In this document: piece by piece, positions 12,032 through 22,070 of the stretch
Numbering within the stretch: the stretch's first letter is position 1
Layout of the letters: each line of letters opens with the position of its first letter
Source of the DNA: Bipolaris cookei
Taxonomy: Eukaryota > Ascomycota > Dothideomycetes > Pleosporales > Pleosporaceae
Assembly: GCA_002286855.1 (NCBI GenBank)
Contig: NRSV01000013.1
Coordinates: forward strand, 373,570 to 437,569
DNA length: 64,000 nt
Direction of reading: 5' to 3'
Made by a program: the position numbers and the translations under genes
Notes under the pieces: generated by a model
What the model saw: the letters and a program-made list of their open reading frames with translations, nothing else
What the model was told of the DNA's origin: nothing
Databases searched by the model: none

Positions 12032-12766
12032 GTAGCATTATTAAGCACGAAGTAATCAATCGACTGCAACGTGATCTTAAAGTCCTGTAGCGTTTTTATA
12101 ACGACCTCGGCCATCCTCTCGCCACTGTGAGCGCCTATTAACTGGGGCAGCGCTATAGGCAAGTCCTGCAGGTTGCCTCTGCTGTCAAAAAAAGCTCAAC
12201 GACGCCTAGAAAGCCACGCTTGCTGCCTTTTGTCGTCCATCCATCAAAACTGAGGTGTACTTTGCGGAGTGCCTACGACAGTTGCAAGATAATGTGCGGC
12301 TTTAGGTGCTTGTACAAGCGCACGATGTACTGGGAGACACTTACATGAGACGTCCAAAGCACTCATTCTGCTAGTGGGTTACAAGCTTCAAGGAGGCGTC
12401 GAAAAGCTGGTGTTTCAAACTCAGAGAGAGGGTGATTGTTCTCAACAAGCCAGCTAACAGCTGTCACCCGGAAGCGCTGGGTATTGAAGCCAGCAAGCTC
12501 ATTAGCTACTTTCTGCGACACGTTGCTATTGCCGTCTTTGAGCAGGCGTTGTAGCCAGGTAGGCTTTGCAGCGACGGCCAACTTGCTGTGGCCATAACCG
12601 CGCTTGGGCAGCTCTAAGTGTCGCTGCGCTGACGACGTTGAGAGCGCCGCTGCTCGGCACACGGGGTTTTAGACACCTGTAGTCCTTTACGCTGACGAGC
12701 ATAAGTCTCCCACTTTATAGCAATGGTCATTGGTGTGATTTTTTGAGTCAGTCTGTTCTTAGGCAT
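12032..12766 (-). pseudogene. hAT-family transposase remnant
   Basis: From a minus-strand ATG at 12766 the frames together give an N-terminal part of a hAT transposase. A region reading WLVENNHPLSEFETPAFRRL is followed by LSFDGWTTK, the hallmark start of the hAT catalytic region. Several stops and at least one frame change break it, and the C-terminal part is missing at the LINE boundary. It is not the same family as the hAT at 18.6-24.1 kb. Confidence 0.65.
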
Positions 12767-12795
12767 CTTCTGCATTCAAGTGACGCGTAGATTGC

Positions 12796-13119
12796 TGTCG
12801 TAGCCTATGTAAGGCCGCAGAAGCAATGACTTCAGTTGAGCCGAGATGTCAGATGTAAGTATCTGGACTCGTTGAACCTCAACTGAAGAACGTTCAGGGA
12901 ACTCTATTACTACACCAGTACGTAAACACTGGGAGTCTATCAGGGAAACCAAAAGGACTCTTAGCGAACCTGATCTTGACGCCCACAACCGCCACGTATA
13001 AATAACGATAAGGCCGGTCGATAATAGAGAGCACACACAATACACAAATCAATTCACCGCACGTACGCGTGCGACAAACAACAACCTCCATTTTTCTCAC
13101 CACATCTACGCGTGTAACA
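12796..13119. mobile_element. Solo LTR, copy S1 (324 bp)
   Basis: Begins TGTCGTA and ends TGTAACA (near-inverted TG..CA ends), with an exact 5-bp target duplication ATTGC at 12791-12795 and 13120-13124. It shares both end regions with 44646-44876 and 61646-61955, including two spaced copies of a GCACGCGTA-type motif near one end. A 5-bp duplication with TG/CA ends and no internal coding sequence is the signature of a solo LTR left by LTR-LTR recombination. Transcriptional orientation is unknown. Confidence 0.75.
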
Positions 13120-13139
13120 ATTGCTTATTCGTAATGTTA

Positions 13140-14991
13140 ACGTGTTCCACGGACGAGCGCCGCACACGGGCGAACGCCGCACCCCACCAAACTTGCACAC
13201 CTCTGCCATCTCATCGTACAATGGCTCAACGCAGCGCTACTCTATTAGCTTCAAATGAATCAGATATCCAGCTTGCTATCTCCTCAATCAACTCTAAGCA
13301 GATTCTAAGTAATCGGAGTGCAGCTGCTATCTATAGCGTGTCTGAACGAACGATCCGCCGCCGACGCGCTGGTGTCCCTGCGCGACGCGATTGCCAGCCC
13401 AACTCAAGGAAGCTAACCCAGCTAGAAGAGGAGGTGATTGTTGGCCATATACTTGATCTGGATCAGCGTGGGTTCGCGCCTACGTACGCAGCTGTGCGCG
13501 ATATGGCTGATAAGCTACTGGCTGCGCGTAGTAGCGGACGCGTTGGAGTTAACTGGCCATCTACTTTTGTCAAGCGTACAGATAGTCTTACGACGCGTTT
13601 TAATCGAGCGTATGATAGGCAGAGAGCTCTTTGTGAAGATCTGGTTCTAATTAAGAGCTGGTTTGAGCTTGTGGAGCAGACAAAGGCTAAGTACGGCATC
13701 TGCGACGAAGACGTCTACAACTTTGACGAAGCTGGCTTTATGATGGGCAAGATCACGACTCAGCTTGTCGTTACAGCGTCAGAGAGAAGGACACGGCCAA
13801 AAGCTATTCAGCCAGGTAGTCGTGAGTGGGTAACATTTATCGCTGGGATCAACGCGGCTGGCTGGGCTATCCCACCATTTCTTATCTTTACTGGCCAGCA
13901 CCACCTATCTGCCTGGTACGAGGCAGAGATCCCGCGCGACTGGGTGATCGCAGTCAGCGACAATGGTTGGACGAACAACGGGCTAGGCGTTGCATGGATA
14001 AAGCACTTCGACGCTCACACGAAGACTCGCGTTGTCGGCACACGTCGCCTACTTATTCTTGACGGCCATGAGAGCCACCAGTCTCTTGAGTTCCAAGAGC
14101 TCTGCAAGGAGAACAATATCTACACGCTCTGTATGCCGCCTCACTCGTCTCACCTACTCCAGCCTCTTGACGTTGGCTGCTTCTCGCCGTTAAAGCGCGC
14201 GTATAGCCGTGAGGTGGAGAGCCTAATCCGCCATCACATCAACCACATCACTAAGCTTGAGTTTCTGCCAGCATTCAAGGCAGCGTACGATCGATCCTTC
14301 ACGCCAGCCAATATCTGCTCAGCCTTTCGAGGCGCAGGCCTTGTGCCTCTCCAGCCAGACGCTGTTCTATCAAAGCTTGACGTGCAGCTGCGTACGCCTA
14401 CTCCTCCAGCTGCTATTACAGAGGCTCTCTGGCAGGCTCGTACACCAAGCAATGTACGTGAGCTAGAGGCTCAAGCAACGTTAATAAGCGAGCGCGTTCG
14501 AAAGCATCAGAGCTCATCACCAGCTTCAATCATTGCGGCGATTAATCAGCTTAAGAAGGGGGCTGAGGTAATGATGCTCTCGGCTGAGCTGATGCGCGAT
14601 CGAATCGCCAGCCTTGAGAGAGCTAATACAGCAGTATCAGAGCGTAGAAAACAAAAGAAGAAGCGGATACAGAAGCAAGGAGTGCTAACGAAGGGAGCTG
14701 GAGAGGATATACTCGCTCAGCGTGAGGCTGATCAGCAGATTGCTCATGAAGAGCGTCAAGGAGGAGAGCGATCAGGTGTTAGCCGCCAGGCTCTTGCGCG
14801 CTGTAGTAGGTGCAGAGAGACTGGCCATAACTCACGTACATGTAAGAAAGATACTTTAGATAGTATTTAATCTACGATCTTAAAATATAATAAAAAAATT
14901 AATTCGTGGTAGAGCTACGCGGTTATAGAGATTTGCAAGTTTGGTGGGGTGCGGTGCTCGCCCGTGTGCGGCGCTCGCCCGTGGAACACGT
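13140..14991 (+). mobile_element. Apparently intact Fot1/pogo-like DNA transposon
   Basis: A 1852-bp element flanked by TA duplications (13138-13139, 14992-14993). The terminal inverted repeats are about 58 bp, start ACGTGTTCCACGG and differ at only about three positions between ends. It carries one uninterrupted transposase gene. It lies 15 bp from solo LTR S1. Confidence 0.9.
13221..14870 (+). CDS. Fot1/pogo-like transposase, full length
   Basis: 549 aa from ATG 13221; in-frame codons upstream run into the inverted repeat and past the element end, so the first internal ATG is preferred. Residues 10-60 form a psq-type helix-turn-helix, followed by a CENP-B-type DNA-binding region to about 130. 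The DDE superfamily catalytic core shows D169 (NFDEAGF), D281 (LILDGHESH) and D317 (LLQPLDVGCF), giving DD35D spacing. A C-terminal coiled/basic region leads to a CCHC knuckle (CSRCRETGHNSRTC). No stops or frameshifts were found, unlike every other transposase in the window, so recent arrival or activity is plausible. Confidence 0.9.
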   Translation: MAQRSATLLASNESDIQLAISSINSKQILSNRSAAAIYSVSERTIRRRRAGVPARRDCQPNSRKLTQLEEEVIVGHILDLDQRGFAPTYAAVRDMADKLLAARSSGRVGVNWPSTFVKRTDSLTTRFNRAYDRQRALCEDLVLIKSWFELVEQTKAKYGICDEDVYNFDEAGFMMGKITTQLVVTASERRTRPKAIQPGSREWVTFIAGINAAGWAIPPFLIFTGQHHLSAWYEAEIPRDWVIAVSDNGWTNNGLGVAWIKHFDAHTKTRVVGTRRLLILDGHESHQSLEFQELCKENNIYTLCMPPHSSHLLQPLDVGCFSPLKRAYSREVESLIRHHINHITKLEFLPAFKAAYDRSFTPANICSAFRGAGLVPLQPDAVLSKLDVQLRTPTPPAAITEALWQARTPSNVRELEAQATLISERVRKHQSSSPASIIAAINQLKKGAEVMMLSAELMRDRIASLERANTAVSERRKQKKKRIQKQGVLTKGAGEDILAQREADQQIAHEERQGGERSGVSRQALARCSRCRETGHNSRTCKKDTLDSI

Positions 14992-14993
14992 TA

Positions 14994-15561
14994 GTAGAAA
15001 TAATTTTGATTGAATGAAATGTAAAACGTGAGGTTTAGAGGTTGCATACGATTGTACATAGCAAATGCCAAGGATACAAAGAAGGTAGATTTGTGAAAAA
15101 TAGTAGAAGGAAATCAGCTGAGGAGACACTATGGTTGGGAGGATAACGCAGCTAAAAGAACTGTAGGGCTAAGAGCATAGTGGGGCTGAGAGTGGTGTTA
15201 TTGCAAGTAAACATGACGTCTCTACACTAATTAAAGGCACTGTATACTCTACTCAGCTGTAGCCAAGGTATTGCAAGTTGTGCTTCATGTGTCGTACGAC
15301 TCTGGTCGAGGAAACCATGGTATACTTGAGGTGATAGTGCATAGGTGTCGCTGACATGAGCGGCATTTATAATTACTCAAAAGACACCAAGAGTGCCATG
15401 GCTGTTAGTATGTGAATTTAAGTAATACAGAGATGCTCATGTGAGTATTGCAGGCGCGAATAATTGTTGAGAAGGAATTCAAGAAGATATATATCAGTTT
15501 GTATGTTTAACAGTCTAAAGTACCTTCATGTCTATCATGTGAAATTAATTGTCTTTACGGT
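14994..15561. other. Intergenic between two Fot1-like elements
   Basis: No coding or repeat structure recognised. Confidence 0.5.
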
Positions 15562-15643
15562 TAACGTGTTTCACCCCCGAGCGCCACACCCCACCGAGCG
15601 CCCCAGTTCCCCCACTAAAACTTCGTCGCAACAACAACGCGTG

Positions 15644-16620
15644 ATGCCTCAACAACTGCAAATCCAGAGGAGCTATACTGAAGCTGACGTGCAAATAGCA
15701 GTCTCTGAGCTTACTAGGAACCAAATTCAAAGCATTCAACGTGCTGAAAAGATCTATAATGTCCCTGAACGAGCAACACGTCGACGACGCGACAGGAATC
15801 ACTCTCGACGCGAATGCGAGCCGAATTATAAGCGCCCAACAAAACTAGAAGAGGAGGCTATTACTAGGCGTGTAATAGTTGAGGCTGAGCGAGGACTACC
15901 CTATGGGAGAGATGATGTGCGAGATACGGCTAATAGACTACTCCAAGAGCGTGGTGGAGAGGAGGATGGCAAGAACTGGGTTGATAGGTTTGTCCAGCGC
16001 AATCCTGAGCTGCGTACGCGTCGGAGCCGTCCATACGATTGTCAGCGAGCTGCATGCAAAGATCCAGCGCTTATTAAGGGCTGGTTCGAGCTGGTTCAGA
16101 ATACGAAGGCGAAGTATGGTATCGTGGACGAAGATATTTACAACTTCGATGAGACCGGCTTTATTATGGGCAAGATTTTATCACAGTCAGTTATCACGGG
16201 CTCAGACAAACCAGGAAGAACAAAAAAGATCCAGCCAGGTAATCGTGAGTAGGTTACGCTGATACAAGGCGTTGGCGCAACAGGGAAGCGTATCCCAGCG
16301 TTTCTCATCTTTGCAGGTCCATCTACATGCCCCAAGGGAGGCTTTATATATAGACGTTAAATACAACTCACTCACTCACTCACTCATCTTTGCAGGCAAC
16401 AAAGTGAAAAAACTCCCAAGCGGCGCTACGTACAGGCAGAGGGGTCCCAGACAGTTGGTCAGGTAGCTGATCAGATCGCTGAGGCAGAGGGTGGTAGCTG
16501 TCATGATGGTGCAACGACTGCGAAGAGGGCACGCAGTGAACGGCGCAGCAGATGTTGTAGCCAAATTGGACACAACTCCCGTACGTGCCAAGTAGAATTA
16601 GAGGATACAGAGGATAGCGA
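15644..16620 (+). pseudogene. Deleted Fot1-like transposase
   Basis: Starts MPQQLQIQRSYTEAD, encodes the helix-turn-helix region and first catalytic Asp (YNFDETGFIMGK), then stops at TAG 16250-16252 where relatives have Trp (REWVT). The remainder is the knuckle CCSQIGHNSRTC, out of frame with the start. Non-autonomous. Confidence 0.8.
16318..16382. repeat. 65-bp insertion flanked by 14-bp direct repeats
   Basis: CTCATCTTTGCAGG occurs at 16304-16317 and again at 16383-16396. The 65 bp between are absent from copy A. The insert ends in (CTCA)n. Confidence 0.8.
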
Positions 16621-16740
16621 CGCGTCTGAAGAATAATATCTTGTTCTACTTGATAAGAAAAATTATGGTAGTATTGCATAGACGACATTGCGAAGAAGAT
16701 TTGGTGGAGGAACTGCGGTGCTCGGTGGTGAAACACGTTA

Positions 16741-17620
16741 AATCCTATAACTATTTTCTACCGGAACTGCCAGGCAATCTCGCAGATCACTGCTTTCAGC
16801 TATCTCACCTTAATCAGGACCGAGACTAGAGAAGTAAGGATCTATACCCCAACCTTGTGCGTTACATAATCCCAACCCATGTTCGCGGCCTGAGTGGCTA
16901 GACCCGCGATCCGAACGGCTAAATTCGCGGACCGAACCCGCGGATTTGCGGCGGCCTGAGACTTGGCGATCTTGGCCAGGATTCAGGGTCGAATCCTGAG
17001 GACCGATATAGTTAGTGTTTGCTGCACGGAGCGCAGATCCTTCCGTAGAACAAAGTGTGAGATACAATCAAGCTTCTTTTGCAGTAGGTAGGTCACTTGG
17101 TTGTTGAGACATCATGTGTAATAGTCAAGTAACAATCAAAGCTGTGCGGGGTCTCAGCATCGTGAGCCACTGGCCATACTGAGCCACTCGATATGCTTTG
17201 ACTTTAACTACACTATGGTCGTTAGGCGACCATCTGCAAGGCGGGCTATCTGGAAGGCATACAACTATTTATGGGGTATACTACCTACGGCGCTAAAACC
17301 CAATAGGTGATTTGTACGGACATCTGTCATCAGGAACGTCTTGGATGCGTAGTCAGTGCTGGAATCCTACACCAGGAATATGAGATCCACCTGTTGGAGC
17401 AAGAGAAGTAGTCTTTGATTCGTCGCTCGGGGTCCAACGCAGCAATCTAATTTACTTCTTCCTCAGGCGTACCAAATTTTGAGTATACTGATGTTCGAAT
17501 TAGCTCTTTAGAGAAACATATCCGGGGAACTTCCAAAGAAAGGTAGTACATAATATAGCCTCCAAGCGTACATTAAAAAGACTCGTTATGTAACTAAACG
17601 AAAAGGGAAGCCTGATTTGA
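16741..17620. other. Intergenic, no gene seen
   Basis: A GC-rich stretch with repeated CGCGGACCGAACCCGCGG-like motifs lies at about 16880-16960; no gene structure recognised. Confidence 0.45.
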
Positions 17621-17622
17621 TG

Positions 17623-17629
17623 TATAAAA
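17623..17629 (+). promoter_or_regulatory. TATA box of the secreted-protein gene
   Basis: TATAAAA about 180 bp upstream of the start codon at 17809, followed by a C/A-rich leader without an intervening gene. Confidence 0.6.
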
Positions 17630-17808
17630 GGCAGTCAATTCTTCTCAAATTTGAAAAGTATCCAGACAGCAACCATCAGTCTACGGTCAACAGTCATTCA
17701 ACATACACATACAAAAACTTTGGAAGACATTTCTCAAACAATTTCAAGCAAGTCTTCCAAGCCTATCTACATACACCCGTATTATGTTCTAATACCCTTT
17801 AGTCAACA

Positions 17809-18213
17809 ATGAAGTTCATCACCTTCGTTCCCTTCCTCCTTGCTCTTGGAGCCACGGCAATGCACGACGCCCCCGTTGAGGGTGAGGCTGTGCGCGATCT
17901 CTCCGCAGACCGCCCAAGCCATGCCGACGTTGAACGTTCCGATGTCCAGCTTGTGGGTACCAGCTCTCGCAACCCACGTAGCCTCCGAAGCGGAAACCTC
18001 ATCAAGCGTGAATGTCAGGGAGCAGGCAGCTATGGTTGCTCTGCTAAGGGTTGGTGCTGGAAGGAATGTGGTAGTGGTAACTGGTGCTGGACTGCTCACA
18101 ATGGGGGCAGTGGCCAGTGGATTTCGTGTGGCTCATCCAATGACTGCAACCGTAGCCAGGCTTGCAGCATCGGAGGTTGTGGAGAGTGCGGATGCAGCGG
18201 ATGCACCAAATAA
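17809..18213 (+). CDS. Small secreted cysteine-rich protein (candidate effector or antimicrobial)
   Basis: 134 aa, intronless. Residues 1-17 are a typical signal peptide (basic start, hydrophobic core, ATA cleavage context). A hydrophilic pro-region follows, ending in a Kex2-type LIKR site at 64-67. The predicted mature peptide (68-134) is 67 aa with 12 cysteines, many Gly/Ser and several Trp (WCWKEC, NWCW), consistent with six disulfides. The pre-pro-Kex2 layout is known for fungal effectors and secreted antimicrobial peptides. I do not recognise the family and assign no activity. The gene is isolated, with transposon remnants on both sides. Confidence 0.85.
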   Translation: MKFITFVPFLLALGATAMHDAPVEGEAVRDLSADRPSHADVERSDVQLVGTSSRNPRSLRSGNLIKRECQGAGSYGCSAKGWCWKECGSGNWCWTAHNGGSGQWISCGSSNDCNRSQACSIGGCGECGCSGCTK

Positions 18214-18629
18214 GTTGAGATATCATGTAGGGTTGCGTTCAAAGGGCTTGGCAAAAGTGGGCAACGAACCCGTGTGGGCAACGAACCCGTGAGGTACGTT
18301 ATATGGAAATGAGGCAGCCCACAGCGACGGAAGTCCAGGCAATCCTTGTACTAGACCACTGCCTCTTGTATAGAGGGGCAGATCATGTATATAAATAACA
18401 AGCATATTATGCTAGACTGATAAAAGGAGCGTCTGACAAGCGCTGTCCATGTGTGTGAAGATGTGATTCTCAAGATTAAGTTGGAATGAAATAGAGTGAC
18501 TCCCCTGCAATATGGAATAGTGTAAAGACTATCAATAGTCATCTAATTGTGTGTTAGAAGTATGAGTACCGACAACACAGACTATAACAATATCTCCTAT
18601 GCATATATGGCATCTGTGAATCCGTCCTC
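18214..18629. other. 3' flank of the secreted-protein gene
   Basis: A 15-bp tandem duplication around 18258-18291 (GGGCAACGAACCCGTG twice); otherwise nothing recognised. Confidence 0.5.
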
Positions 18630-18810
18630 CAGACTCCGCAACAATCAATTTGATCAATCTTGGAGTCGTCAATTGAATTGATCGTTAGCAGCACCGCTAC
18701 GGGTTGATTCTAAATCGATTGTTCGTGTTTCTGAGTTGATTGGTTGTGAGTTGGTTGGTAGATTGATTGGATTGATGCCAAGAGATTGAAATTGTGTGCT
18801 ATTACTACAA

Positions 18811-21800
18811 CTAGGTAGTCCACTCTTGTATATTATAGTCACGTACAAGATCCTCATCTGACAGATCGTCTTTATCGTTGGCCTCAGTGCTACCGTTAGG
18901 CTGAGTTTTGAAGCCAGCTTTTACCCACGCTTTCACTAATTGAAGAGCAGAGAGTAGCTCGCTGCCAATAGCGCGTCGTTTGGGCTCCAGTATATCACCA
19001 AGCTCACTAAAGAGCCGCTCACAATCGTAGCTTGATGCTGGGATAGTTAACATATCGATTGCAAACTGGCTTAAACACGGGTACTTTGAGCGCATCTGTA
19101 TCCAATATACGACTGGGTGACCGTCTCCTAGGTACTGCTCTCTGCTTCACTCAGGCTCCTGGGCCTTCCAACGCTTGTACTCATCCTCGTCTGCCGCCTC
19201 ATCGTTCTTTCGACGTACAAATGCGCCAATCACATCATCTATCCCACCAGCAATCGCTGTTGGACTTCTACAAGTTGCTAGAGGGCGCTGGCGCTGAGGT
19301 TTATACGTCTGCCAGAGTTGTTGGAACCCAGAGTTAGCCGTATTAAGCCACTCTAACTTATCAGCCCAGCTATTGTCACCGTAGTGCTTGTAGTATGCAT
19401 GGAGGCAGACAGCGGCGTAGTGAGCTGGCGAGTTGTCAAGCTTGTTGTAGTAGTCATTTGCTTTACTCCAAGCAGTGCGCAAGTTGATGTAGATATGGTC
19501 CTCAGGCGCGTCAGCGTAGTTGAAGTTAACTCGCTCATATGGGCGCGTACGGGGTTCGAGCGCGCTAAGTACATAGTCAAAGACAGATATAACCTCATAT
19601 AACGTAAAAGACCACTGAGCCGGACACTTTTTCTTAGCATTGCGAACATCACTTCTAAAGTAACATGCCCTAACCACGTGAAGATTTATTAACTCAGCGA
19701 GCATGTAGAATTACTCTTGCTATTCAGGCCTATCGTACGGGCCAATTCAAGAGCATTCGACGCGCTGCTGCTGTCTACAACGTTCCTTTCCAGCGGCTTT
19801 CTGACCGGCTGAAGAAAATCACATTTCGGCCCCAAGCATTCCTAGACCGCCATAAGTTTACTATAACTGAAGAGCAGACAATCGTACGGTATATCTGCTT
19901 TTTCGTACCAAGTAGAGATGTGGACGCGTCCTTTGTAGATAATGAATGGCGGGGTAGCGTATCCCGCAGCGTAGATGCTCTGAATGACTGTAACCCACTC
20001 GCAATTGCCTAGCTGCGTAAGAGTAGGCCTCGTACGATGCTCTGCGCTTGTAACTACCTTCATTGAACCAATTACGCCTATCTGAAAGCCAGTTTCATCA
20101 AAGTTGTGGATGTTGTCTGAATGAACCCCATCTCAATTGTCTCTTGTACGAGCTCAAACAACGCGTTAATAACCTCTGGATCTTCCTGCTGTGTTCTCTG
20201 GCGGACTTTTGCTCTATTGAAAGCTGTTTTAAGCTTGCCCGAACGCGATATAAATCGGTTTGCCCAGTTCTTGCCTAAAGGTTGGTCATCTCGTACGCGC
20301 AGTAGTTTCTCTGCCATATCTGCTACTTCGCACAGTCGGGGAGCAAATCCTCGTGAGTCTAGATCAAGGATATATCGTACGATTGTCTGCTCTTCAGTTA
20401 TAGTAAACTTATGGCGGTCTAGGAATGCTTGGGGCCGAAATGTGATTTTCTTCAGCCGGTCAGAAAGCCGCTGGAAAGGAACGTTGTAGACAGCAGCAGC
20501 GCGTCGAATGCTCTTGAATTGGCCCGTACGATAGGCCTGAATAGCAAGAGTAATTCTACATGCTCGCTGAGTTAATAAATCTTCACGTGGTTAGGGCATG
20601 TTACTTTAGAAGTGATGTTCGCAATGCTAAGAAAAAGTGTCCGGCTCAGTGGTCTTTTACGTTATAGCACCAAAGTTGCCTGCTTTGTCACGTCCTTCTA
20701 GCCGCTCAGTAGCAAATTTGAGCGGCTCTAACCAATCCTAGTACTCAGTTATCACTGCCCAATCAGCAGCAGTAAGGTCAATTGATCTCATCCAGGTTGG
20801 AGCGTCGGGCAACTTGTTATTGAGCTGTGTTGCACGCCTATCGTCAAGAGCAACGCGGCTGATGTGGTGTTCTGCCTATGCGTTATAGGCAGCCTGGAGT
20901 TAAGTAGCGCGTCGAAAAGCAGCGTAATACGAGTTCCAGCAAGTAACAACTGGCTTAACTGGTTCAAGTATTTTGAGAAACTTTCCAGCAGGCAACTCAG
21001 CGTTAGCGGCGCGCTGAGGCTTTCGAAAAAGCTCGTAGTGTTGCGGTGTCTTGATGTACTTGATAACGTCAATCAATACACCCAACGGTCCTTGTCTACG
21101 CCACTCCTGTAAATACAACTCCTCTGTGTTGAGCTTTTCAGCGGCGTTGCCATAAGCGTCTTTATCTCTACCAAATATAATAGCCTGGAGTAAGCAGAGG
21201 ACTGCAGCTTATCGAAAACCTTGTATATTGAAATTGCCCATCGCGTTAGCAGCGCGCTAATAGACACCAACACCATCCGCAAACGCTTGCCGCAGAGAGA
21301 GTTGTCCACTCGTCTGCTGGTGCTGTTGTAAGCTGTCTTTTGACTGCATATGACCTCGTTTCTGCTGGCTGAGGTGGGACGCTGCAGCTGATGTAATTCT
21401 TGTGACGTCAAACACACCACTACCACTACGTAGCATCAATAACCTTATGAGTATGGTAATACCTGCATACAAACCACACCTTGCTTGAGTTACTACGTTC
21501 AACAACGCGGTAGCCGTGTCGAAATATCCAGCCTTTAACGCGTCGCTGAGTTGCAAGAGGCTTCATGAAACCTCTTAAACGCTGCCAGTCAATACCATCA
21601 AAGTTATCGCCATCTCTATCATCATCGCCATTGCCATTGCTATTGCAATCGCTACCATCATTCCCAGCTTCAGTTGTAACCGCCGTACCAGCACAGCTGC
21701 TCTCAGTAGGCGTGGCAGTCTCTACCTCTAGCTGCGATTCTCGTAATTGCGATTCAAACGTTGTAGCCTGACTCGCGGCAATAAGGACTTGAAGGGGCGA

Positions 21801-21905
21801 TAGTGAACGTTGGAATAGGCGTTGAGATGATAGCTCCGATGAGCTTTGACGCTTAGTAGGAGTAGGAGTAGTACTAGAGGTAGAAATTCGCAAGCGTTTA
21901 GCCAT
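18811..21905 (-). pseudogene. hAT transposase, multiply interrupted
   Basis: Starts MAKRLRIS at 21905. A BED-type zinc-finger region near 21430-21500 reads VWFVCRYYHTHK; the second Cys of a usual CxxC appears replaced by Tyr. Catalytic-region motifs are CWNSYYAAFRRAT, LKFATERLEG and FGAIYEVISVFDYVL. The C-terminal hAT dimerisation domain (TIPASSYDCERLFSELGD) ends at 18811. In-frame stops include TGA 19147-19149 (expected Trp) and a TAG near 20737 (after ITEY). The fold-back element splits the FGAI/YEVI junction. Confidence 0.85.
19602..20662 (-). mobile_element. Fold-back Fot1/pogo-like element with 294-bp inverted arms
   Basis: Left arm 19602-19895 and right arm 20369-20662 are near-perfect reverse complements. 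Flanking TA lies at 19600-19601 and 20663-20664; the terminus is ACGTAAAAGACC. The arms include the transposase N-terminal coding region, and the 473-bp centre holds the middle of a minus-strand transposase (YEKADIPYD at its break). The element therefore has two copies of its own 5' end facing each other and lacks the 3' end. A TAA after the second codon of the transposase replaces an expected CAA. Confidence 0.85.
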
Positions 21906-22070
21906 AGTGGGCAATTAAAACACTAGAAAACGCGTTAGTATAGGTGGCTGAGGCGACGCTAGGAGCATCAAAACAATACAAAGAGGTACCAAGTGTTAGA
22001 TAAAGTTAGAACGCGTGCTGACGAGTCTAGTGCGAGTTGGGATAACACCCCTGCGCTAACTACAACACCA

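Larger units (their letters stand above)
15564..16738 (+). mobile_element. Internally deleted Fot1/pogo-like element (copy B)
   Basis: Flanked by TA (15562-15563, 16739-16740), with inverted termini starting ACGTGTTTCAC. The 1175-bp length reflects loss of the middle and end of the catalytic domain: sequence encoding PAFLIFAG passes, after a 65-bp insertion, to the basic C-terminal and knuckle region. The same deletion junction is present in copy A at 10.2-10.8 kb, so the deleted form has transposed or been duplicated. Confidence 0.85.

Noticed and set aside
12894..13103. Recurrent short ORFs reading CRTRTCGELICVLC at 12.9, 44.6 and 61.9 kb
   Set aside because: Repetition is due to the shared solo LTR sequence, not to a small-protein family.
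16880..16960. GC-rich motif cluster considered as tRNA or structural RNA
   Set aside because: No tRNA arms or GTTCGAATC loop in the right spacing.
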